DNA from: an uncultured Collinsella sp.
Lineage (GTDB): Bacteria; Actinomycetota; Coriobacteriia; Coriobacteriales; Coriobacteriaceae
DNA: 64,000 nt
Assembly (NCBI GenBank): GCA_900542905.1
Contig: UQPF01000008.1
Coordinates: forward strand, 1-64,000
Direction of reading: 5' to 3'
The position numbers and the translations under genes were made by a program. This document shows, one piece after another, positions 36,984 to 45,240 of this stretch; the first letter of the stretch is position 1; every line of letters starts with the position of its first letter. Under the pieces are notes generated by a model. The model was not told the origin of the DNA. It saw nothing but the letters and a program-made list of their open reading frames with translations, and searched no databases.

Positions 36984-37035
36984 TTGCAGGGGGTAAACTT
37001 GAGCATAGGCCCTGCATTACGAGTGTATTGCAGGG
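36984..37035 (-). promoter_or_regulatory. Dyad and half-site upstream of hydN (candidate operator)
   Basis: CCCTGCATTAC and GTATTGCAGGG (37010-37035) form an inverted repeat with a single mismatched pair; an extra half-site TTGCAGGGGG lies at 36984-36993. This is 150-200 bases upstream of the hydN start, where the promoter of the formate hydrogenlyase operon should be. No sigma-54 site (GG-N10-GC type) was seen, unlike in E. coli. Confidence 0.45.
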
Positions 37036-37169
37036 GTTTGGGCTGGTTAGGATTATTCTTGAGTAGCTATAAAGGTGAGTGTATTACATGCGTACGCCCA
37101 AGAAAGATTTCCCGCTCGTTTCTGGTGAATGTAGTACGTTTGTAATATCGTTTACACTCAATTACTCGA

Positions 37170-37238
37170 GTGCAATAAGGTCGTGGGTAAAAGATTGGCT
37201 ATTGTCAGCACATATCGTATTGACCATTCTTATTGCAC
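37170..37238 (+). promoter_or_regulatory. Inverted repeat upstream of the toxin-antitoxin genes
   Basis: GTGCAATAAG (37170-37179) is mirrored exactly by CTTATTGCAC (37229-37238), ending 21 bases before the antitoxin start. A TTGACC box lies at 37220. It is the likely autoregulatory operator of the TA operon. The rest of the 36833-37259 gap holds the dyad above; I see no further gene in it. Confidence 0.5.
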
Positions 37239-37259
37239 GCTCATTAAGGGAGGCCAGTG

Positions 37260-37583
37260 ATGTCATCGACTCAAAAAAGAGCCATCCTGCAGGTGCGCAT
37301 TCACGAGGAAGACAAGCAGCATGCCGAGCGTCTCTACGACGCCATGGGCACATCGCTCGCCGAGGCCGTACGTCTATTTGTCGCGCAGAGCATTTTGATG
37401 CGCAAGCTCCCCTTTCAGCCGGTCGCCGTACGCTCAAAGGACGGCACCGCCGCCTATGGATCGCTTAAAGCATATGGGGACCCCAATCGTCGCTCCGAGG
37501 AGCGCAATGCCTGGATTGAATACCTTGCTACAGAAAGCGACGATTCGATTTTGGGTCCCGAGGAAGTAGATATCCATGAGTAG
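37260..37583 (+). CDS. RelB/DinJ-family antitoxin
   Basis: 107 aa. The N-terminal 50 residues (AILQVRIHEEDKQHAERLYDAMGTSLAEAVRLFVAQSI) have the ribbon-helix-helix pattern of DinJ/RelB antitoxins, which bind operator DNA as dimers; the C-terminal half, acidic at the end, should wrap the toxin. Start ATG at 37260 has AGGGAGG 6 bases upstream. It overlaps the downstream PIN gene by 8 bases. DinJ-type antitoxins usually pair with a YafQ/RelE toxin, so pairing with a PIN protein is a mixed arrangement. Confidence 0.8.
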   Translation: MSSTQKRAILQVRIHEEDKQHAERLYDAMGTSLAEAVRLFVAQSILMRKLPFQPVAVRSKDGTAAYGSLKAYGDPNRRSEERNAWIEYLATESDDSILGPEEVDIHE

Positions 37584-38028
37584 CACCATCATCGACGAGA
37601 CCGTCATCCTGCGCTATCTGCTCGACGACGAAGTCCTGTCACCGCGCGCCGCCAAGGTCATCGCCACCCGCACCGCTCGTGTCTACCCCGAAATCATCAC
37701 GCGCGTCGTAGTCACGCTGCGCGACGTCTATAAGGTTCCCCGCGTTGAGATTGCTGCGGCCATGAAAAGGCTGCTCGATGACGTCATGGTCGACGAGCCC
37801 ACCGTTGTCGCCCTTGCCGTCAAACTCTTTGGCAAGACTCATATGGACTTTACCGACTGCCTCCTCGCAGCCCGAACCGCCATCTACAACGATGATGTCG
37901 TGAGCTTTGGCAAACCCATCATCCAAGGCATGATCGATTACCGCCGCAAGCGCCAAACCGCAGCCGAAGCCCGCAGCCGAAGCATCGACTCCACCATCGA
38001 CAAGCTCCGTCATCGCCCCCGCAGCTAA
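37576..38028 (+). CDS. PIN-domain toxin (VapC-like ribonuclease)
   Basis: 150 aa. IIDETVILRYLLDD at the start has the first acidic residue (Asp7) and core strand of PIN domains; a Glu around YPEIITRVV and the DFTDCLLAA segment supply the other metal-binding acids. PIN toxins cut tRNA or rRNA. The usual DTN is DET here. The C-terminal 30 residues are basic (RRKRQTAAEARSRS...). Start ATG overlaps the antitoxin gene. The pair sits beside duplicated tRNA fragments, a typical accessory spot. Confidence 0.75.
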   Translation: MSSTIIDETVILRYLLDDEVLSPRAAKVIATRTARVYPEIITRVVVTLRDVYKVPRVEIAAAMKRLLDDVMVDEPTVVALAVKLFGKTHMDFTDCLLAARTAIYNDDVVSFGKPIIQGMIDYRRKRQTAAEARSRSIDSTIDKLRHRPRS

Positions 38029-38052
38029 CCCCATGCCCACCTAAGTTGCGGT

Positions 38053-38356
38053 GCGGGATCGATTTCCATCACCCGGCACACTTATGAAAATGGCTCTGTT
38101 CCCAAAGGAAACCAAAGCCGTTAAAACAATTCATATGGAGCGGGCGACGGGAAGTCCAAGGATTCGCTTCGCAAATCCTTGTTTCGCTGCGGGCCTTCGG
38201 CCCTTGCGTGCTGCGCTGGAAAATGCTCACGCATTTTCTCAGCTCCGCACCCTGGCGGGTTCGATTCCCGTCGCCCGGCGCGTAAACGAAAACAGCTCTG
38301 ATTCCCAAAGGAAACCAAAGCCGTTAAAACAATTCATATGGAGCGGGCGACGGGAA
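38053..38356. repeat. Direct repeats made of tRNA-Gly 3' sequence, period about 203 bp
   Basis: A 55-bp stretch (38099-38153) is repeated exactly at 38302-38356; its right end is the 3' end of the tRNA-Gly gene. Between the two copies a 23-nt piece of tRNA-Gly (T-arm plus 3' acceptor) occurs inverted at 38255-38277 on the plus strand, and a degenerate version (differences mostly transitions) at 38053-38080. Hairpins CAAGGATT/AATCCTTG, GGGCC-TTCG-GGCCC and GAAAATGC/GCATTTTC fill the middle. AGTTGCGGTG at 38044 is a half of the family-1 palindrome. It looks like scars of repeated integration or duplication at tRNA-Gly; no gene is seen in 38029-38338. Confidence 0.75.
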
Positions 38357-38412
38357 TCGAACCCGCGTCATCAGCTTGGAAGGCTGGGGTTCTACCATTG
38401 AACTACGCCCGC
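38339..38412 (-). tRNA. tRNA-Gly (UCC)
   Basis: Acceptor GCGGGCG/CGCCCGC with encoded TCCA end; anticodon loop TTCCAAG gives UCC; T-loop GGTTCGATTCC. Its 3' end is duplicated to the left. Confidence 0.95.
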
Positions 38413-38418
38413 AAGATA

Positions 38419-38495
38419 TGGTCGGGACGACAGGATTTGAACCTGCGACATCCTGCTCCCAAAGCAGGCGCGCTACCAAACTGCGCCACGTCCCG
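38419..38495 (-). tRNA. tRNA-Pro (UGG)
   Basis: Acceptor CGGGACG/CGTCCCG, encoded ACCA; anticodon loop TTTGGGA between CCTGC and GCAGG gives UGG; T-loop GGTTCAAATCC. Six bases upstream of tRNA-Gly, probably one transcript. Confidence 0.95.
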
Positions 38496-38546
38496 AAGGT
38501 GTTGAGCAGCTAAGGTCTAAACCTCGCGTGTCCCAAAGCGAAGGAA

Positions 38547-38575
38547 ATTATAGGGGAGACTCCCCGCCTGTGCAA
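38547..38575 (-). promoter_or_regulatory. Promoter of the tRNA-Pro/tRNA-Gly transcript
   Basis: On the minus strand TTGCAC, a 17-base spacer and TATAAT stand 52 bases before tRNA-Pro. The spacer contains GGGGAG-T-CTCCCC, a small palindrome that may also end brnQ transcription. Confidence 0.75.
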
Positions 38576-38586
38576 GCATTGATGCC

Positions 38587-39945
38587 TTAGCTCCTCGAAT
38601 GTGCAACAAAACGATTATGGAGCAGACCAATTACAAAGGCAACTACGGCGACCGGCGCCCACGCGGCACCGATATCCGCCAGCGGCAGCACATCAAACGG
38701 TAGCCACGCACCCGCAAAGAACGCATCGCGGACCGAGGTGATCACACTCTGCACGGCAACCACGCCGCCGACCCAGACCCACACCTGCGGATGAGCGTCG
38801 CAAAAGCCGTGCACCAGGCCCATCAGTACCAGCACGATGGCAACGGGATACAAGGCGTTGAGCATAGGCACCGAGAACATGAGAATCACGTCGAGACCCA
38901 CGTTGGAGAGCACGCACGAAAACGCTGCGAACACAAAGGCGAGAGCCGCAAAGGGACGGCGCATGGCCTCCTCGGAGGCCTCCGCTCCCCCTTCGACCAC
39001 ATACGTCTCGCAGAAGTAACGTGAGCAGCAGCTGATGAGGCCGATGCATACGTTCATGCAGGCGAGGAAGAAGATCGCAAAGACCACGACCGTGCCGGCA
39101 AGGCCAAAGTGCATGGAGGCCGAGCGGGCGAGGATGGCGGCTCCGTTGGTGGCATCGGGCATCACGGTGCTCAGCTGCGTGCCGGCAAGCGCCAGACCGC
39201 AGTAGATGATGGCCATGAGCACACCAGCGATCACGCCGGAGCGCGAAATCTCGAAGGCCACGCGCTTGTCGTCGGTAACGCCCAGCTCGTGGATGGTCTC
39301 GGCGATGATGATGCCAAAGGCGAGCGACGCGAGCAGGTCCATGGTCTGATAGCCGGTCAAAAAGCCCTGCACGGCGGCACCGGCATCGTAAGGAGCCTGC
39401 GGCGCGGCAGCGGAACCCAGCGGCGAGACCACGGCAGCGCCCACGACCAATACGATAAGGGCGATGAGCGCGGGGCCCGTAATGCGGCCGAGCACGCGCG
39501 TAATGACACCCGGGCGCAGCGTGAGCACAAAGGCGACGGCAAAGAAGGCGACGGCAAACACCAGGCGGGCCGTGCCGAGCGAGACACCCTCGGGCAGCAG
39601 CGGCACCAGCATCTCGAAGGCCGTGGAACTCGTACGCGGAATGGCCAGACACGGACCGATAGCCAGATACACCGCCGCGACAAAAAACTCGCCAAACTTG
39701 GGGTGCACACGACCGGCAAGCTCGCGCGCCGTTCCGGCAAGTGCCACGGCGATAAAGCCCATGACGGGAAGGCCGATGGCGGCAATCAGAAAGCCGAGCA
39801 TGGCGAGCGGCGTGGCAGAGCCCGCCTGCAGCGCCAGCAGCGGCGGAATAATGAGGTTGCCGACGCCAAAGAGCATCGAGAACAGGGCGATGCCGACGGT
39901 GAGGACATGGTCGGAGCGCAGACCGCGCGGGGCGGATGATGCCAT
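38587..39945 (-). CDS. brnQ: Branched-chain amino acid transporter (LIVCS family)
   Basis: 452 aa with about 12 membrane helices. FGVGNLIIPPLLALQAG near the N-terminus is the BrnQ signature; GYQTMDLLASLAFGIII in the middle also fits. It is a cation-coupled importer of Leu/Ile/Val. The ATG at 39945 follows AAAGGTGG. It is downstream of the cysteine desulfurase terminator, so probably a separate unit. Confidence 0.92.
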   Translation of the reverse strand: MASSAPRGLRSDHVLTVGIALFSMLFGVGNLIIPPLLALQAGSATPLAMLGFLIAAIGLPVMGFIAVALAGTARELAGRVHPKFGEFFVAAVYLAIGPCLAIPRTSSTAFEMLVPLLPEGVSLGTARLVFAVAFFAVAFVLTLRPGVITRVLGRITGPALIALIVLVVGAAVVSPLGSAAAPQAPYDAGAAVQGFLTGYQTMDLLASLAFGIIIAETIHELGVTDDKRVAFEISRSGVIAGVLMAIIYCGLALAGTQLSTVMPDATNGAAILARSASMHFGLAGTVVVFAIFFLACMNVCIGLISCCSRYFCETYVVEGGAEASEEAMRRPFAALAFVFAAFSCVLSNVGLDVILMFSVPMLNALYPVAIVLVLMGLVHGFCDAHPQVWVWVGGVVAVQSVITSVRDAFFAGAWLPFDVLPLADIGAAWAPVAVVAFVIGLLHNRFVAHSRS

Positions 39946-39966
39946 AGGACCACCTTTCGGGTCGAA

Positions 39967-39997
39967 ACAAAACGGGACGGGCAAAAGACCCGTCCCG
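39967..39997 (-). terminator. Intrinsic terminator of the selenium operon
   Basis: CGGGACGGG/CCCGTCCCG stem (39973-39997) followed on the minus strand by TTTTGTTTC; 14 bases after the cysteine desulfurase stop. Confidence 0.85.
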
Positions 39998-40011
39998 CAA
40001 GTATATACGCT

Positions 40012-41151
40012 TTAGCAGGCTAAATCGTGCAGAGCGTCAATCGCGGTGTCGACTTCCTCGTCCGTGTTGAAATACCCAAACGAGAAGCGAACGACACCCT
40101 GGCGCTCGGTCCCCAGTGCGCGGTGCATGAGCGGAGCGCAGTGGGCGCCGGGGCGCGTCGCAATCCCCCACCCTTGCATGAGCGCGTCCGAGACCTCGGC
40201 CGAATCGATATCGCCCACGTTAAGCGAAACGATCGCCGAGCGCACGGGCTGGTCAAACGCACCGTAGAGCGCAATGCCGGGAATGTCGCGAACGCCGGCG
40301 AGGAAGCGCTCGGCAAGCGCACGTTCGCGTGCCGCAATCGCCTCTACCCCGCCCTGGGCCTCGATAACGTCGAGGCCGGCGGAAAGGCCGGCGATACCGT
40401 GACCGTTGAGCGTGCCCGCCTCAAGACGCGTGGGCCACTCTTGCGGCTGCAGCGCATCGAAGCTGCGCACGCCCGTGCCACCCATGGCCCAAGGAGCCAC
40501 GTCAATGCCTTCCGCCACGGCTAGGCCACCGGTCCCCTGCGGGCCCATGAGCCCCTTGTGGCCGGTAAAGCACACCACGTCGAGCCCCATGACCTGCATA
40601 TCGATATGCGCCGTGCCGGCAGACTGCGAGGCATCGACGATCACAAGCGCGCCGGCCGCATGGGCCATGGCAGCCACGCGTGCAATGTCGACCGCGTTGC
40701 CGGTCACATTGGAGGCGTGTGTCACCACCACGGCACGCGTGCCCGGCGTGACCAGCTGCTCGAGCTCGTCGTAGTCGAGCACGCCGTTCGCGTCGCAGCC
40801 CGCATGCTCAACAGTCACGCCCTGCTCTGCCGCCAGGCGGTTGAGCGGACGCAGCACGGAGTTGTGTTCGAGTACCGTCGTGACCACACGATCGCCGGGG
40901 CGCACCACGCCGTTGATGGCGGTGTTGAGCGCCGCCGTGGAGTTGGGCGTAAAACAAATATGGTCCACCCGCGGGCAGCCCAGCAAGCGCGCAAGCTTGG
41001 TGCGGCAGCTGTGGATGGTGCGCGCCGCGTCGAGCGCACCCGACGTGGCGCCTCGCCCAGCATTGCCGAGCGAGCACATCGCCTGCACCACGGCATCGAT
41101 GACCGCCTGAGGTCTGTGCATGGTCGTCGCCGCGTTATCCAGGTAGATCAT
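40012..41151 (-). CDS. Cysteine desulfurase-like class V aminotransferase
   Basis: 379 aa PLP enzyme. The N-terminus MIYLDNAATT and the PLP-lysine motif TGHKGLMGPQGTGG (Lys near residue 198) put it with the cysteine desulfurase/selenocysteine lyase family. In the C-terminal part, RPGAHCAPLMH supplies the Cys that would take up S or Se. It overlaps the DUF3343 gene by 4 bases (ATGA) and is the last gene of the selD-yedF-DUF3343 run, so mobilising Se or S from Cys/Sec for SelD or carriers is likely (inference from context; such genes travel with selD in several anaerobes). Confidence 0.88.
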   Translation of the reverse strand: MIYLDNAATTMHRPQAVIDAVVQAMCSLGNAGRGATSGALDAARTIHSCRTKLARLLGCPRVDHICFTPNSTAALNTAINGVVRPGDRVVTTVLEHNSVLRPLNRLAAEQGVTVEHAGCDANGVLDYDELEQLVTPGTRAVVVTHASNVTGNAVDIARVAAMAHAAGALVIVDASQSAGTAHIDMQVMGLDVVCFTGHKGLMGPQGTGGLAVAEGIDVAPWAMGGTGVRSFDALQPQEWPTRLEAGTLNGHGIAGLSAGLDVIEAQGGVEAIAARERALAERFLAGVRDIPGIALYGAFDQPVRSAIVSLNVGDIDSAEVSDALMQGWGIATRPGAHCAPLMHRALGTERQGVVRFSFGYFNTDEEVDTAIDALHDLAC

Positions 41152-41399
41152 CGCACGACCTCCCACATATCGATCACAGTAAAGCCCTCGGTGGGAACGT
41201 CCGCCGCGGCAAGCTCGCTTCGCAGCAGTGGTTCATTTTCAGGCAGGGCTTTCCATGCCAGGCCGCAGCCGGCAGCAACCTCTCCGGGTACGGGAATCGT
41301 TCGCCCGGGAAGGCCACGCTCACGGCACAGAGACTCGCAGCCCATGGCGGCCGCCGTGGTGGGAAACGTGATGACAAGCGCCGGGCGCTTTTCTCTCAT
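41148..41399 (-). CDS. Se/S-carrier-like protein (DUF3343)
   Basis: 83 aa, the whole protein being one DUF3343 domain: a first strand LVITFPTTAAAM, Cys 21 and 25, GRTIPVPGEVAAGCGLAW with the conserved Cys 45. The function is unproven; Pfam describes it as a putative Se/S carrier. It is between yedF (18 bases upstream) and the desulfurase (overlap). A longer Cys-rich homologue is at 14362. Confidence 0.85.
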   Translation of the reverse strand: MREKRPALVITFPTTAAAMGCESLCRERGLPGRTIPVPGEVAAGCGLAWKALPENEPLLRSELAAADVPTEGFTVIDMWEVVR

Positions 41400-41417
41400 G
41401 GCAATCCCACCCAGGCG

Positions 41418-42044
41418 CTACGGACGCACGACGCGGCCGGCCTGCTCCATCTTTTCGACGATCACGTACATGTTCGTGACATCGCCCACGGCAAGCTGGT
41501 CCTTAATGCCAAAGTGGTCGAGGCAGGTGCCGCAGGTAAGGATCTCGACACCCTGCTCGGCCAGGCCCTTGAGGTCGTCAAGCACCGGCGACCCCTCGAC
41601 GGTGAGTTTGGCGCCGCCGTTGTAGAAGAGCATCGTGGCGGGCAGCTCCTCCTGCTGCGTCACGGCAAAGATAAAGGCCTTCATGAGCTTGTGGCCCAGC
41701 TCATCGTCGCCGCGACCCATGCAATCGGTGTAGACGGCCACGACCAGCTTGCCCTTGCCGGCGCTGGCGTCGCAGAAAGCGGCGCCGTCCTGCTCAGGAT
41801 CGGCCACGGCAACGGCGCCGGCGGTCGCCACGATCACGTGCCACTCGGCATCGGCGACCTTCTCGACCGAGGCCGTGCAGCCCTTTTCCTGTGCCATCTT
41901 GGAGATGTTCTTGACGGCCGTCTCGTTGTCGACCGAGGTCACGACAACACCCTCGCCATCAAGCTGCTTCAGAGCTTTGAGCGTCTTGACGACGGGCAGC
42001 GGGCAGGCATCGCCCATGGCATTGACTTCAATTTTGGTAGACAT
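41418..42044 (-). CDS. yedF: Selenium-metabolism protein YedF (TusA-DsrE fusion)
   Basis: 208 aa. Residues 1-75 are a SirA/TusA domain with the persulfide/perselenide Cys in CPLPVVK (Cys14). The rest is a DsrE-like domain with two Cys-bearing loops (YTDCMGRGDDELG; LTCGTCLDHFGI). The fusion is a known partner of selD in selenium-using bacteria (TIGR family 'sulfurtransferase-like selenium metabolism protein'). It probably hands Se from the desulfurase to SelD or to Mo hydroxylases. AAAGGA precedes the ATG. It starts 59 bases after selD. Confidence 0.92.
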   Translation of the reverse strand: MSTKIEVNAMGDACPLPVVKTLKALKQLDGEGVVVTSVDNETAVKNISKMAQEKGCTASVEKVADAEWHVIVATAGAVAVADPEQDGAAFCDASAGKGKLVVAVYTDCMGRGDDELGHKLMKAFIFAVTQQEELPATMLFYNGGAKLTVEGSPVLDDLKGLAEQGVEILTCGTCLDHFGIKDQLAVGDVTNMYVIVEKMEQAGRVVRP

Positions 42045-42103
42045 AGCAAATCCTTTCAAAAGGGACCGCCCAGAACAGTAGACGGTCGCATAAACGGTTT
42101 TCC

Positions 42104-43153
42104 TTAATGCACAACGTGAACGGCAGGACCACCCGGCACCGCCTCGCACACGCGGCCGATTGTGGCGGCAACGCGACCTTCGGCATGCAGGCGGCGGGCG
42201 AGCTCATCCACATCGGCAGCAGGCGCTGCGATGAGCAGGCCGCCCGAGGTCTGCGGATCGTACAGCGCATCCAGCATTCCCGGCTCCAGGTCATCGTCGG
42301 CCGCCACGCGCGGGCCAAAGAAATCCTGGTTGCGGTAGGCGCCGGCAGGGATAATGCCCAGACGCGCCATATTGAGCACCTGGTCAAAGAGCGGCACCGC
42401 CCCCGACGCGAGCTCAATCTGCACGCCCGAGCCCTCGGCCATCTCGCACGCATGCCCGATCAGGCCAAAGCCCGTGACATCGGTGCAGCCGTGAAGCTCG
42501 AGTCCCTCGGCCAGGCGAATCGGGGCCTCGTTGAGGGTGCGCATCGAGTCAAACATGGCTGCGGCCTCGTCCTGCTCGATGAGCACGCCCTTAATGGCCG
42601 TGGTGATAATGCCCGAGCCGATCGCCTTGGTCAGCAGTAGGACATCGCCCACGCGCGCACCGCTGTTGGCGAGCATGCGGTCGAGCGCGACAAAGCCACT
42701 CACGGACAGGCCGTACTTGGGCTCGTCGTCGTTGATGGTGTGGCCGCCCGCGATGGTGCAGCCAGCCTCGACGCACTTGTCGGCGCCACCCGCCAGAATC
42801 TCACCTGCGACCTCGACGCCCAGGCAACTGGGAATGCACAGCAGGTTCATGGCATGGCTCGGTCGTCCACCCATGGCATAAATGTCCGACAGCGAGTTGG
42901 CCGCCGCGATCTGACCAAACAGGAACGGGTCGTCGACCATCGGCGGGAAGAAGTCGACGGACTGCACGAGGCCCAGGTTTTCGCCAACACGAAAAACACT
43001 CGCATCGTCGGAGGTATCGAACCCCACGAGCAGGTTGTCGTTATGCACATTGGGTAAGTCGCCCAGGACCTGGGCGAGGGCTCCAGGAGCCAACTTAGCG
43101 GCTCAACCGCTCGCGGCAGTCATAGACGTGAGCTTAATCTGATCGTCAGCCAT
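42104..43153 (-). CDS. selD: Selenide, water dikinase, itself a selenoprotein
   Basis: 349 aa with in-frame UGA at 43103-43105 as residue 17. The N-terminus reads MADDQIKLTSMTAASG-U-AAKLAPG, matching the active-site (C/U)GCxxK pattern. It makes selenophosphate from selenide and ATP for SelA (Sec) and other uses. AGGAGG sits 6 bases before the ATG at 43153, while no good start exists after the UGA (only a TTG at 43093), which confirms read-through. The hairpin TCGCCCA-GGTCC-TGGGCGA follows as SECIS. It lies between the activase and yedF genes on the same strand. Confidence 0.96.
43059..43077 (-). promoter_or_regulatory. SECIS hairpin of selD
   Basis: TCGCCCA and TGGGCGA pair perfectly over 7 bp around the loop GGTCC, starting 25 bases after the UGA; the GGUC loop is what SelB expects. 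Confidence 0.8.
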
Positions 43154-43223
43154 CGATACCTCCTCTCATCGGTCAATCATTTCCTCCCAGTATACGCATG
43201 AATGCAGGCCCACGGCCGATGCA

Positions 43224-43988
43224 TTAATCGAGCGCCTGTGCGCGAATCGCCGCGCCGATGGCACCGGCAAAGCGAGCCTGGGGCGAGGTGGTCACCGGCG
43301 ACCCCAGTAGCTCGCCCAACCGCTCCACTACGAAGGCGTTCTCGCACAGGCCACCGGTCAGGTAGTACGGTGCGCCCGCGGCCTGCCCGGCCATGGTCGC
43401 CACGCGCGAGACCACGCTGTCGATCACGCCACGTGCAATGTTCTCGCGCGGCTCACCGCGACCGATTAGGCTGATAACCTCGCTTTCGGCAAACACGGTG
43501 CACATGCTGGAAATCTTGGTAGGCTCGCCGGTGCGGGCGAGGTCTGCCATCTGCTGCTGGGTAATGCCCAGGCGGTCGGCCATGATCTCCAGAAAGCGCC
43601 CCGTGCCGGCGGCGCACTTGTCGTTCATGGCGAACTTGGCCACGCGGCCGCCCTTAAGCTGAATGACTTTGGTGTCCTGGCCGCCCACGTCAATCACCGT
43701 GCCATGGTCGCCAAACAGGCGCACGGCACCGGTGCCGTGGCAGGTGATCTCGGTCACGACCTTGTGCGCATAGGGCACGGCGACACGGCCGTAGCCAGTC
43801 GCGACCACGCGAACATCGTCGCCCGTCACGTCATAGCCGGCTGCGGCGAGTTCACCGCGTAGGCGCTCGGCCGCATCGACCGACGAATACCCCGTCGGCA
43901 TGACGCAGGTCCACGCAACGGCGTTGTCCGTCTCCACCACCGCAGCCTTCGCGGCCGTCGAGCCTATGTCGATACCAATGCCAACCAC
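43224..43988 (-). CDS. ATP-dependent activase (HgdC/BadF-BcrA family)
   Basis: 254 aa ASKHA-fold ATPase. GIDIGSTAAKA is the phosphate loop and VIDVGGQDTK the second; the bridging [4Fe-4S] cluster ligands are Cys in NDKCAAGTG (about 124) and SSMCTVF (about 162). Such proteins use ATP to inject one electron at very low potential into 2-hydroxyacyl-CoA dehydratases or double-cubane reductases. The two matching partner proteins are encoded directly upstream (start 44 kb and 45 kb), and selD follows 70 bases later. Confidence 0.93.
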   Translation of the reverse strand: MVGIGIDIGSTAAKAAVVETDNAVAWTCVMPTGYSSVDAAERLRGELAAAGYDVTGDDVRVVATGYGRVAVPYAHKVVTEITCHGTGAVRLFGDHGTVIDVGGQDTKVIQLKGGRVAKFAMNDKCAAGTGRFLEIMADRLGITQQQMADLARTGEPTKISSMCTVFAESEVISLIGRGEPRENIARGVIDSVVSRVATMAGQAAGAPYYLTGGLCENAFVVERLGELLGSPVTTSPQARFAGAIGAAIRAQALD

Positions 43989-44038
43989 GGCATCCTCCTT
44001 CTATGCGGCAAAGCAGCTATCCCTTTGCCGCATTTGTC

Positions 44039-45202
44039 CTACAAGGTCTCGATAAAGGCAGCGATGCGCGTCTCGATCTGGCCCATGTCGCCGTTGCTGT
44101 AGTCGGTCTCGATCTTCATATACGGAATACCCGCGCCCTCGACAGCCTCCTGCATGCGCGCACTCTCCACGTTAAAGGTGTGGCAGGCCTGTAGCACGCT
44201 CTCTACCACGCCATCGACATGATACTTCTCGCACATGGCCAGCGTGTTTTCCATACGACCATCGTTGGGCGTCATGATCGAGCAGTTAATATCCAGGTAG
44301 CGGTCGGCGATGGCGCGAAGGATGTCGGGAGTCTCCGGGTCGATCATCATGGCCGCCGTGCGCTCGCCCGAGCAGTCGTCCATGCACACGACCACACCGC
44401 CGTTGGACTCGATGGTGCGACCGATCTTGTTGATCACGCCGCCCACCGGGCAGCCGGTGATCAGAATGCGCTTGGCATCCGCCGCGACCGGGCGCTCGCC
44501 CGCGTCGTAGGCCTCGCGCAGCTTGGCGACCTTTTGCTCCAGCTGCTGCGAATAGGCCTCGATATCAAAGCTGAACGTACCGGCAAACATGGTGCTCATC
44601 AGGTCGACGCCGCTCATGGCCGCCGGCTGGTTGGCCTGCAGTGCAAACATCTCGAGCTGGGCCGCACGCAAGCGGTTGCGACGACGGACGGCAGCGCGCA
44701 GGTCATCGTCGGTAATCGTGATGCCGTAGAAGCCCTCGAGCTCCTCCTTGAGCAGGCGGCACTCCTCGTACCAGCCTTCACGCTCGTAGGCACGATCGCG
44801 ACCCTGCGGAAGATGCAGAATGTGCGTGCGCTTGAGCTCGTTGAGTAGCTCGTACATCTTCTTCTTGCCGTCGCAGGTGGTCTCGCCGATGATCATGTCG
44901 CTAAAGTACGTAAACGGGCACTTTTGCGAGTAGGCAAAGCCGTACGTCGATTTGATGAGCGGACACAGATTTGCCGGCAGCACCTTCTCGGCCTCGGGAA
45001 TCACCTCGTCGGATGTGCCGCACAAGGCCACACTTGCAGCGCCCGCGGCATCGATAATCTCGAGCGGCGTATAGCTGCACAAAAAGCCGACCAGGCGATT
45101 ACCCGCCTGCTTATAATCCTTGACGCGAATAAACGCCGCCTTGCGTTGCTCGTTGAACTCCTCAAACGTGCGCGGCAACGGCTGCTCAGTATTTTCCGAC
45201 AT
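44039..45202 (-). CDS. Double-cubane / 2-hydroxyacyl-CoA dehydratase-like reductase, second copy
   Basis: 387 aa HgdB/FldBC-like protein. VGFLCSYTPLEIIDAAGA, NLCPLIKSTYGFA, CPFTYFSDMIIGETTCDGKKK and a C-terminal VESVLQACHTFN supply the Cys pattern of the family; the fold is three Rossmann-like domains. No CoA-transferase or acyl-CoA dehydrogenase gene is near, so a CoA-substrate dehydratase is less likely than a small-molecule reductase. AAGGAG precedes the ATG at 45202. It is 50 bases upstream of the activase gene; the structured element at 45241 separates it from the first copy. Confidence 0.85.
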   Translation of the reverse strand: MSENTEQPLPRTFEEFNEQRKAAFIRVKDYKQAGNRLVGFLCSYTPLEIIDAAGAASVALCGTSDEVIPEAEKVLPANLCPLIKSTYGFAYSQKCPFTYFSDMIIGETTCDGKKKMYELLNELKRTHILHLPQGRDRAYEREGWYEECRLLKEELEGFYGITITDDDLRAAVRRRNRLRAAQLEMFALQANQPAAMSGVDLMSTMFAGTFSFDIEAYSQQLEQKVAKLREAYDAGERPVAADAKRILITGCPVGGVINKIGRTIESNGGVVVCMDDCSGERTAAMMIDPETPDILRAIADRYLDINCSIMTPNDGRMENTLAMCEKYHVDGVVESVLQACHTFNVESARMQEAVEGAGIPYMKIETDYSNGDMGQIETRIAAFIETL

Positions 45203-45240
45203 ATAACTCCTTAACAGACCTTTTAACCAACCAAGGAAAC

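Noticed and set aside
38156..38278. A second complete tRNA on the plus strand
   Set aside because: Only the T-arm and 3' acceptor of tRNA-Gly are present; no anticodon arm can be folded.
38053..38356. CRISPR array
   Set aside because: Only two long repeats, tRNA-derived, with no regular spacers and no cas genes.
42104..43093. SelD starting at the TTG after the UGA
   Set aside because: This would remove the active-site residue, and the upstream ATG has a far better ribosome-binding site.
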